From the NCBI GenBank assembly GCA_026770585.1, contig MU646575.1:483258-494389 (forward strand): a stretch of 11,132 nucleotides of DNA. The letters are read 5' to 3'. The notes beneath the pieces were generated by a model. The model was not told where the DNA came from and did not search any database. It worked only from the letters and a program-made list of their open reading frames with translations. The stretch is from Baffinella frigidus. Its lineage: Eukaryota > Cryptophyceae > Cryptomonadales > Baffinellaceae. Positions 1 to 4,155 of the stretch are shown here, piece by piece. The translations under genes were made by a program, and so were the position numbers. Position 1 is the stretch's first letter. Each line of letters starts with the position of its first letter.

Positions 1-93
1 ACCCCAAACCCCAAACCCCAAGCCCCAAACCCCAAACCCCAAACCCCAAACCCCAAACCCCAAACCCCAAACCCCAAACCCCAAACCCCAAAC
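1..93 (-). repeat. Telomere-like CCCCAAA tandem array
   Basis: About thirteen tandem seven-base CCCCAAA units, with one unit carrying a G (AAGCCCC). Read on the minus strand this is TTTGGGG, a G-rich septamer related to the TTTAGGG telomere type. The C-rich strand runs 5' to 3' inward from the left edge, the orientation expected of a left chromosome end. Because several variant septamers also occur internally, this could equally be an interstitial or subtelomeric tract. Confidence 0.85.
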
Positions 94-111
94 CAGGTTC
101 TGCGCTTGCAA

Positions 112-189
112 ACTGACCTTCCAATGCAAGACTACTACCCGGGAGGGGACCAGTGAGCTTCCCTCTCGAACCCCCTCTGCAGATGTTTT
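112..189 (+). repeat. 78-bp direct repeat, copy 1
   Basis: This segment carries AATGCAAGACTACTACCCGG, then GACCAGTGAGC, and ends CCCCCTCTGCAGATGTTTT. A closely matching copy lies at 402-477. The two copies bracket the GA-rich tract at 231-370. No coding potential is seen. Confidence 0.8.
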
Positions 190-230
190 CGCCTAGCCCG
201 AGAAAAGCTCTTGGCTAGGGAGATAAAAGA

Positions 231-370
231 TGAGCGCGAGAGCGAGAGCGCAGAGAGAGAGATGGAGCGAGATGGAGAGAGATGGATAGAGATGGAGAGA
301 GAGAGAGCGAGAGATGGAGAGAGCGAGAGAGCGAGAGAGAGAGAGAGAGAAAGAGAGATGGAGAGAGAGA
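231..370 (+). repeat. Polypurine GA-rich low-complexity tract
   Basis: An almost pure purine strand of GAGA, GAGC and GATGGAGA units. Long polypurine/polypyrimidine mirror-like tracts can form triplex (H-DNA) structures. The translations on both strands are Arg/Glu or Ser/Leu strings and are not treated as proteins. Confidence 0.85.
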
Positions 371-401
371 CCCACCTATGATCGCAAGGTGGAGCTCGAG
401 A

Positions 402-477
402 CGGACCTTGCAATGCAAGACTACTACCCGGGAGGCGACCAGTGAGCGCCCCTCTCACCCCCTCTGCAGATGTTTTA
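402..477 (+). repeat. 78-bp direct repeat, copy 2
   Basis: Second copy of the repeat at 112-189, in the same orientation, about 290 bp downstream. It shares the CAATGCAAGACTACTACCCG core and the CTCTGCAGATGTTTT end. It differs by a few substitutions and a short deletion near the end. Confidence 0.8.
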
Positions 478-482
478 TTGTG

Positions 483-600
483 ACTGCTCTCAGCTGATCT
501 AGACGGCTCTTCACAGCTCTAGACCCCTCTCGACCGATCTACACACCTCTCGACCAATCCCGCCTGATCTACCCACCGCTCGAACGCTCGCGCGTGGCTG
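483..600 (+). repeat. CTCTCGACC / GATCTAGACC degenerate array, block 0
   Basis: Degenerate tandem monomers of roughly 10 bases, with the theme CTCTCGACCGATCTAGAC, repeatedly carrying the TCTAGA hexamer. The same monomers form blocks at about 810-898, 1096-1215 and 1342-1480, where they belong to a higher-order repeat. No gene is visible. Confidence 0.7.
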
Positions 601-624
601 GATTCACCATTCGGCCGGGTGGTT

Positions 625-658
625 ATGGTTTCGGGTTTCGGGTTTAGGGCTTAGGGGT

Positions 659-689
<31 letters not shown>

Positions 690-735
690 CGGTTGACGGT
701 TGAGGGTTGACGGTTGACGGTTGAGGGTTTAGGGC
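625..735 (+). repeat. Interstitial telomere-like septamers (TTTCGGG, TTGAGGG, TTGACGG)
   Basis: The tract opens with TTTCGGG and TTTAGGG units and continues with TTGAGGG and TTGACGG units in runs, ending TTTAGGG. Seven-base spacing is largely kept. The G-rich strand is the plus strand, so this tract points opposite to the array at the left edge, a head-to-head arrangement. Confidence 0.8.
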
Positions 736-788
736 GCTCACGTCTGAATGGACCACCAGGTGGTCTCGCTTCCAACACCCCTCCCCTC

Positions 789-898
789 GAGCAGCTGCCC
801 TTCGCCCTGGTCTGATCTAGAGTGCTCTTGACCAATCTCGATCCTTCTCGACCGATCTACACACCAATCCCGCCTGATCTAGACACCGTGCTCGAAGG
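789..898 (+). repeat. Higher-order repeat, copy h0 (shortened)
   Basis: It starts GAGCAGCTG, then jumps to CCCTTCGCCCTGGTCTGATC, matching the FALA-coding part of the later copies with the intervening GGAGCATCGG section missing. Monomers of the TCTAGA/CTCTCGACC array follow. GAGCAGCTG recurs 237 bp later at 1026. Confidence 0.65.
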
Positions 899-900
899 GA

Positions 901-994
901 TAGCCCTACGGTGGTCCTGGGTGGGGGGGGTTCCTTTTGAGCGAGGTACCCCTGTAGCACCTTATGAGTGAGGTACCCCTTACCCCCTGTAGCA
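901..994. mobile_element. Family A fold-back element, right-half fragments
   Basis: From 901 to 954 lies a right half of family A: CCTACGGTGGTCCTGG, a G run, then TTTTGAGCGAGGTACCCCTG followed by TA. A second solitary right end follows at 961-994 (CTTATGAGTGAGGTACCCCT and a further CCCCTGTAG). Both lack the left half, so these are decayed or rearranged copies. Confidence 0.65.
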
Positions 995-1025
995 TCGCTC
1001 CTCATCCCCCCCCCCTCCCTTTCCT

Positions 1026-1262
1026 GAGCAGCTGGAGCATCGGCGCAGCGCCAGACCCAGCGACGCGTGGCACCCTCATGGCATCCTTCGCCCTCGCCTG
1101 ATCTAGACTGCTCTCGACCGATCTAGACAGCTCTCGACCATTCCAGACATCTCTCGACCGCTCTCGACCGATCTAGACCGATCTACACACCTCTCGAACG
1201 CTCTCGACCGCGCTCGGCACATCCTCACCCCCCCCACCCTTAAATCTAAATCCTGACCCCTG
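1026..1262 (+). repeat. Higher-order repeat, copy h1
   Basis: A composite unit: GAGCAGCTGGAGCATCGGCG, then CCAGACCCAGCGACGCGTGG, an ATG at 1078 that opens a seven-codon frame (M-A-S-F-A-L-A then TGA at 1099-1101), then a run of TCTAGAC/CTCTCGACC monomers, then a C-rich stretch. The GGAGCATCGG landmark recurs at 1275 and 1492, giving periods of 241 and 217 bp. Confidence 0.7.
1078..1101 (+). pseudogene. Truncated micro-ORF start (MASFALA-stop)
   Basis: The first seven codons match the start of the micro-ORF at 1536 (M, A/T, S, F, A, L, A). A TGA then falls exactly where the CTCTCGACC/TCTAGAC array takes over. It is read as an array-interrupted copy of the module rather than as a functional peptide. 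Confidence 0.45.
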
Positions 1263-1270
1263 AACCCTAC

Positions 1271-1481
1271 AGTTGGAGCATCGGCGCGACGCCAGAATCA
1301 GCGACGCGCGGCGCCAACATGACCTCCTTCGCCCTCGCCTGCTCTAGACATATCTAGACCAAACTAGACATCTCTACACCCCTCTCGACCGATCTAGACC
1401 GCTCTCGACCGCTTTTGACCGATCTAGACCGATCTGCACACTTCTCGAACGCTCTCGACCGCGCTCCTGACACACCTCCCT
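1271..1481 (+). repeat. Higher-order repeat, copy h2
   Basis: Same layout as h1: GGAGCATCGGCG, then AGCGACGCGCGGCGCCAAC, then ATG at 1319 opening M-T-S-F-A-L-A and soon stopping (TAG at 1355-1357), followed by the TCTAGAC/CTCTCGACC array and a CTCCCTTGGAGCAGT junction. In h0, h1 and h2 the array starts at the same place, just after the TTCGCCCT codons. Confidence 0.7.
1319..1357 (+). pseudogene. Truncated micro-ORF start (MTSFALA-)
   Basis: Seven codons are shared with the micro-ORF at 1536; the frame then runs into the array and stops at TAG. The upstream AGCGACGCGCGGCGCCAAC leader is the same as in the intact copy. It looks like an interrupted relative. Confidence 0.45.
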
Positions 1482-1535
1482 TGGAGCAGTTGGAGCATCG
1501 GCGCGGCGCCAGACTCAGCGACGCGCGGCGCCAAC

Positions 1536-1637
1536 ATGACCTCCTTCGCCCTCGCCTCCCTCGCAGCGCTTGTCGCGTTCTGCCTCCTCCTCTCGTTCCT
1601 CACGTCCTTTCCTCCAGATGAGAGAGATGATTATTGA
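1536..1637 (+). CDS. Putative hydrophobic micro-protein, module copy 1 (33 aa)
   Basis: ATG at 1536 sits in GCCAACATGA, with a purine at -3. The 33 residues form one hydrophobic segment (about residues 4-22, rich in Ala, Leu, Val and Phe, with C-L-L-L), then S-F-L-T-S-F-P-P, then an acidic tail D-E-R-D-D-Y before TGA. This is the pattern of a small single-pass membrane peptide or signal anchor. Related copies at 1653, 1878 and 2178 share the FLTSFPP motif, all with synonymous third-base changes, which supports translation in this frame. The same frame is also open upstream (SATRGAN before the Met), so translation might begin earlier or this could be the last exon of a larger gene. I recognise no known family. 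Confidence 0.5.
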   Translation: MTSFALASLAALVAFCLLLSFLTSFPPDERDDY

Positions 1638-1652
1638 TGCAGAGAGACGCGC

Positions 1653-1748
1653 GTGGCCTCCTTCGCACTCGCCGCTGTCTTCGCGTTCTGCCTCCTCCTC
1701 ACGTTCCTAACCTCCTTTCCTCCGGACGAGATGGACGACGTGTATTGA
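1653..1748 (+). CDS. Putative hydrophobic micro-ORF, module copy 2 (initiator lost)
   Basis: This copy lies 16 bases after the stop of copy 1 and in the same frame. The position matching the ATG of copy 1 is GTG. From there it encodes A-S-F-A-L-A, a hydrophobic stretch with F-C-L-L-L, T-F-L-T-S-F-P-P, then D-E-M-D-D-V-Y and TGA. The length differs from copy 1 by whole codons. Without an ATG it may be a decayed copy, a coding exon, or reached by reading through the TGA at 1635-1637. Confidence 0.35.
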   Translation: MASFALAAVFAFCLLLTFLTSFPPDEMDDVY

Positions 1749-1768
1749 TGGGGTCCTTCGCGCGAAGT

Positions 1769-1850
1769 GATCCGAAAGGAAGCATGGCTTTTCTGCAGAA
1801 CCAGTTCCGGTGTCCGCCTATGTTGGGAGCTCGAAGAACCTAAAGGACCT
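1769..1850 (+). repeat. Dispersed repeat J, copy 1
   Basis: An 82-bp segment starting GATCCGAAAGGAAGCATGG, containing GGTGTCCGCCTATGTTGGG and ending CCTAAAGGACCT. Relatives lie at 4387-4468 and 4271-4313 (inside the MYND gene intron) and inverted at 7637-7707. Here it sits immediately upstream of micro-ORF copy 3, replacing the GGAGCATCGG leader found before copy 1. It shows no terminal inverted repeats, so it could be a SINE-like fragment or the end of a larger element. Confidence 0.7.
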
Positions 1851-1877
1851 ACAGACTCCGCGACGCACGGCACCAAC

Positions 1878-1970
1878 ATGACCTTCTTCGCCCTCGTCGC
1901 GCTTGTCGCCTCCTCCCTCCTCCTCTCGTTTCTGACGTCGTTCCCGCCCAGCGAGAGCGGTGGATATTGA
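1878..1970 (+). CDS. Putative hydrophobic micro-protein, module copy 3 (30 aa)
   Basis: ATG at 1878 has the same CCAACATGACC context as copy 1. It encodes M-T-F-F-A-L, a hydrophobic run ending S-S-L-L-L, then S-F-L-T-S-F-P-P, then S-E-S-G-G-Y and TGA. One membrane-spanning segment is predicted by eye, with a short polar C-terminus. Within FLTSFPP, several codons differ from copy 1 only at the third base. The frame is open upstream through repeat J, so an N-terminally extended reading is possible. Function unknown. Confidence 0.5.
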   Translation: MTFFALVALVASSLLLSFLTSFPPSESGGY

Positions 1971-1987
1971 TCCAGGGGAGGGGGTGA

Positions 1988-2037
1988 ACCTCGCACATGA
2001 GAAAACGCGCCCGCCCCCTAGGACCGCCGTAGGACCC
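1988..2037. mobile_element. Family A element, diverged left-half fragment
   Basis: CCTCGCACATGAGAAAACG followed by CCCCCTAGGACC resembles the left half of family A, which normally has CCTCGCTCATAAGAAAC. It ends where the complete element at 2040 begins. A decayed partial copy. Confidence 0.5.
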
Positions 2038-2039
2038 TA

Positions 2040-2156
2040 CAGGGGTACCTCGCTCATAAGAAACCGCCCCCCCCCTAGGACCACCATATGGCCCTAGGCA
2101 TGGGCCTACTGTAGGGTCCTAGGGGGATGCGGTTTCTTATGAGCGAGGTACCCCTG
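2040..2156 (-). mobile_element. Family A fold-back miniature element (A2)
   Basis: 117 bp, flanked by TA on both sides (2038-2039 and 2157-2158). The left end is CAGGGGTACCTCGCTCATAA and the right end is its inverted complement. The interior is also nearly palindromic (CTAGGACC...GGTCCTAGG), so one strand can fold into a long hairpin. It carries no coding capacity. Terminal inverted repeats plus TA duplication fit a non-autonomous MITE mobilised by a Tc1/mariner-like enzyme. The internal order is reversed relative to the copy at 2479. Confidence 0.8.
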
Positions 2157-2177
2157 TAGACATAGACCTGGGCCCTG

Positions 2178-2225
2178 CTCTCCTTCCTGACGTCTTTCCC
2201 GCCGGATGAGAGCGATGGTTATTGA
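2178..2225 (+). pseudogene. Micro-ORF module, copy 4 (C-terminal part only)
   Basis: Only the end of the module is recognisable: L-S-F-L-T-S-F-P-P, then D-E-S-D-G-Y and TGA at 2223-2225. The N-terminal hydrophobic part is missing, and a family A element ends just upstream. Its FLTSFPP codons again differ from the other copies only at third bases. Confidence 0.5.
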
Positions 2226-2231
2226 AACAGG

Positions 2232-2341
2232 GGTGTCCCTTAAGTGGCGAGGCGGTCAAAATTGACCGCCAAGAGGTCCTAGGCAAGGTCCTAGGGCCCT
2301 ATGGTAGGGCGTATGCGCCTACTCGCCACTTACGGGATACC
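2232..2341 (+). mobile_element. Family B fold-back element, copy 1
   Basis: The ends GTGTCCCTTAAGTGGCGAG and CTCGCCACTTACGGGATAC are inverted repeats of each other. The interior holds GGCGGTCAAAATTGACCGCC, itself palindromic, and GGTCCTAGG-type sequence. A copy in opposite orientation lies at 7813-7919. No coding potential. This second miniature family shares the CCTAGGGCCCTA centre theme with family A but has different ends. Confidence 0.75.
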
Positions 2342-2424
2342 TCGCACATGAGAAGGCGGTTTCCCCTTAGGACAGCCGTAAGACCCGAGGCATAGGCCTG
2401 CAGCTGTACCGTAGGGTCCTCGTG
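2338..2424. mobile_element. Family A element, diverged partial copy
   Basis: TACCTCGCACATGAGAAGG, then CCCCTTAGGACAGCC, GGCATAGGCCTG and GTAGGGTCCT follow the order of a family A element. The right terminus is missing or heavily mutated. It abuts the end of the family B element. Confidence 0.45.
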
Positions 2425-2478
2425 ATCGAGGTAATGCAGGAACTTCATCGCGACTGGCGAGGCCAAGTGCGCCCCCTG

Positions 2479-2594
2479 CAGGGGTACCTCGCTCATAAGA
2501 AACCAACCCCCCTAGGACCCTACAGTAGGCCTATGCCTAGGGCCCTATGGTGATCCTAGGGGGGTGGGCGTTTCTTATGAGCGAGGTTCCCCTG
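2479..2594 (+). mobile_element. Family A fold-back miniature element (A4)
   Basis: 116 bp with ends CAGGGGTACCTCGCTCATAA and GAGCGAGGTTCCCCTG. The right flank is TA; the left flank is TG, one base off a TA duplication. The interior reads CCCTACAGTAGGCCTATGCC then CCTATGGTGATCCTAGG. Nearly the whole element can fold on itself. Confidence 0.8.
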
Positions 2595-2645
2595 TAGCCC
2601 TAGAGGAGTCATGGATCACGGTGATGGCTCTCCCCTACAGTAGAG

Positions 2646-2891
2646 GTGTACCCCGAGTACAGTCGACCTTAACGGCCGGAGGCGGGCTCATCCTGGACTG
2701 TGTCCTCATAGTGGTACAGTACCGCGCTAACAAGAAAGTGTGTCCCTCCCTAGCTAGGACCACCACAGGGCCCTAGGCATCGACCTACTGCAGGGTCTTA
2801 GAGGGGGGCGCTTTCTTCTGAGCGAGGTACCCCTGTATGAGGACACAGTACAGGACGAGCCCGCCTTGGGCCGTTCAGTCGACTGTACTTA
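2646..2891. mobile_element. Family C fold-back element with nested family A copy
   Basis: The left arm 2646-2710 (GTACCCCGAGTACAGTCGAC ... GACTGTGTCCTCATA) and the right arm 2836-2891 (TATGAGGACACAGTACAGG ... GTCGACTGTACTTA) are inverted copies with a few mismatches. Between the arms is a complete but diverged family A element. Without it, the arms would meet at TGTCCTCATATGAGGACA, an exact palindrome. No coding potential is seen. Confidence 0.7.
2711..2835 (-). mobile_element. Family A element (A5) inserted in family C centre
   Basis: A diverged copy of about 125 bp flanked by TA (2709-2710 and 2836-2837). The left end is degraded (ACCGCGCTAACAAGAAAG); the right end is intact (GAGCGAGGTACCCCTG). 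The interior has TAGGACCACC, GGCATCGACCTACTG and GGGTCTTAG. The TA it occupies is the centre of the family C palindrome. Confidence 0.75.
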
Positions 2892-3008
2892 CAGGGGTAC
2901 CTCGCTCATAAGAAACCTCCACCTTCTAGGACCCTACAGTAGGCCTATGCCTAGGGCCCTATGGTCGTCCTAGGGGGTGGGCGTTTCGTTATGAGCGAGG
3001 TACCCCTG
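2892..3008 (+). mobile_element. Family A fold-back miniature element (A6)
   Basis: 117 bp flanked by TA on both sides (2890-2891, 3009-3010). It has the full ends CAGGGGTACCTCGCTCATAA and its complement, though the right side has one extra base (TTTCGTTATGAGCG). It lies between one family C right arm and two more tandem copies of that arm, so it probably inserted into a pre-existing array. Confidence 0.8.
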
Positions 3009-3011
3009 TAG

Positions 3012-3113
3012 TCCAGGACGAGCCCGCCGCGGGCCGTTAGGTCGACTGTACTCGGGGTAAGCTCCAGGACGAGCCTGCCTCAGGAGGTTAGGTCGACTGT
3101 ACACGGGGTAAGC
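3012..3113 (+). repeat. 51-bp tandem repeat (two copies of a family C arm)
   Basis: Two adjacent 51-bp units, 3012-3062 and 3063-3113. Each begins TCCAGGACGAGCC and ends CGGGGTAAGC, with GTCGACTGTAC inside. Both are direct copies of the family C right arm at about 2848-2890 and inverted copies of the left arm at 2646-2710. Confidence 0.8.
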
Positions 3114-3117
3114 CCCT

Positions 3118-3202
3118 GTGAGGGCTGCACGTGCTGTGTGTGCGTGTGCGTGTTTTCAATGGATCGCTCGCTCGCTCGCGCCGTCCCTTTCTGTTTCCCT
3201 CG
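3118..3202 (+). repeat. Simple repeats (GTGTGCGT, GCTC)
   Basis: A TGTGTGCGTGTGCGTG stretch, then ATGGATCGCTCGCTCGCTCG, then pyrimidine-rich sequence leading into the GA tract. Low complexity; no gene. Confidence 0.6.
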
Positions 3203-3422
3203 CAGAGAGAGAGAGACAGAGAGACAGGGAGAGAAAGAAACAGAAAGACAGAGAGAGACATAGAGAGACAGAGAGAGAGATAAAGAGAGAGAGAGCGCGC
3301 GAGAGAGAGATAGAGAGGCCCAGAGAGAAAGAGACAGACAGACAAAGCGAGAGAGAGAGAGAGAGGTAGAGAGAGTGAGAGAGCGAGAGAGCGAGAGAGC
3401 GAGACCCAGAGAGAGAGAGAGA
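3203..3422 (+). repeat. Second polypurine GA-rich tract
   Basis: About 220 bases of GAGA, GACA and GAAA units with few pyrimidines, longer than the tract at 231-370. Its reverse-strand frames are Ser/Leu strings and its forward frames Arg/Glu strings, so no protein is called. Confidence 0.85.
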
Positions 3423-3472
3423 CCCACTCACGTACAAGGAAGCTTTCATTTAAAGGCATACGCAAACAAGCT

Positions 3473-3624
3473 CTGGGACCCTACAGTAGGCCTATGCCTA
3501 GGGCCCTGGTACCGCGCTCATAAGAAAGAGCCCCCCTCCCTAGGACCACTGTAGGGCCTTAGGCATCGGCCTAATGTAGGGTCCTAGCGGGGGGGCGCCT
3601 TCTTATGAGCGAGGTACCCCCCTG
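3473..3624 (-). mobile_element. Rearranged family A element (A7)
   Basis: From 3473 to 3506 is only the interior of a forward copy (GACCCTACAGTAGGCCTATG...GGGCCCTGG). It is fused to a reverse copy from about 3507 (TACCGCGCTCATAAGAAAG) to the right end GAGCGAGGTACCCCCCTG at 3624. The left outer terminus is missing, and the right flank is TC rather than TA. It looks like a junction of two elements. Confidence 0.65.
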
Positions 3625-3894
3625 TCAACCCCAAGCGAGTACCAGAAGCTTAGGCACACCACGACGTAAACCACCCACCCCTGCGGACCAACCTACCAGC
3701 CGGTCTGCGAAGCTTCTCTTAAGTTGCTGTTCTTAAGTGGCCTAGGAGCCTACGAGGCTCCTAGGGAAGCTCCTTCGTCCTTACATTCCTTCGCCTCCGA
3801 CTCCGTCTCTCACGCGAGCCTACAACACCCACCACACCGTCTGTCTCCCCCGCCCCCCCTTCCCCGCATTCGCCAACTAGGCGCCCCCGGGTGT
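3625..3894. other. Spacer downstream of MYND gene
   Basis: This is the 3' flank of the minus-strand gene. It holds a perfect hairpin at 3741-3765 and pyrimidine-rich DNA (CCCCCGCCCCCCCTTCCCC near 3850). I see no canonical AATAAA signal on the minus strand just after the stop codon and no other gene. Confidence 0.5.
3741..3765. other. Perfect 10-bp stem, 5-base loop hairpin
   Basis: CCTAGGAGCC and GGCTCCTAGG flank the loop TACGA. The arms pair perfectly. It follows CTTAAGTGG, which resembles the family B terminus, so it may be a remnant of a fold-back element. In the gene's transcript it would fall in the 3' flank. Confidence 0.6.
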
Positions 3895-4155
3895 CTATTG
3901 CATTTCGCTGCATTTGTCCTTCCCAGCTGTCTTCATAAACAGTTTGAACATTGCGACTTCCACTGACGCGATGAGCTCCTTGTCCCCAAGCTCCGGGTCG
4001 AGAAGCTCGAGGCGTGAGACATCAGGCTGGCACCCGCGCGCAGCACGCAGCACTTCTTCACACACGTCCATGTTTTGCTCTGATGCAAGGTTCTCACGCA
4101 CAAGGTCGAGCAGAGTGCGAAACTCCCGCACGGTCTCGTGCCGCTTCCCACGTGC
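3895..4155 (-). CDS. MYND gene, last exon (86 codons + TAG)
   Basis: It begins at 4155 just after a strong acceptor: on the minus strand a C/T-rich tract (CCCCCCCGCCCTCTTCAG), then GCA CGT GGG. It encodes A-R-G-K-R-H-E and then amphipathic helices with E-F-R-T-L-L-D-L-V-R-E-N and E-E-V-L-R-A-A-R, ending K-C-S-E-M-Q and TAG at 3897-3895. Joined in phase 0 to the exon ending at 4523, the helical repeat continues without a break. An alternative is that this exon belongs to a neighbouring paralogue, but phase and fit argue against it. Confidence 0.7.
   Translation of the reverse strand, partial: ARGKRHETVREFRTLLDLVRENLASEQNMDVCEEVLRAARGCQPDVSRLELLDPELGDKELIASVEVAMFKLFMKTAGKDKCSEMQ

Noticed and set aside
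135-497. Open frames of Ser/Leu or Arg/Glu strings over the GA tract
   Set aside because: They are translations of simple purine repeats and have no domain-like composition.
1769-1850. tRNA-derived SINE promoter in repeat J
   Set aside because: A GTTCCGG-like stretch loosely resembles a B box, but the spacing and bases do not match and no A box was found.
1631-1996. 121-codon minus-strand frame antisense to the micro-ORFs
   Set aside because: It crosses repeat J, and its codon changes alter residues (N/K, D/E) where the plus frame is fully synonymous. Not fully excluded.
3080-3465. Long Ser/Leu-rich and Arg/Glu-rich frames over the second GA tract
   Set aside because: All frames stay open because of the simple repeat; nothing supports coding.
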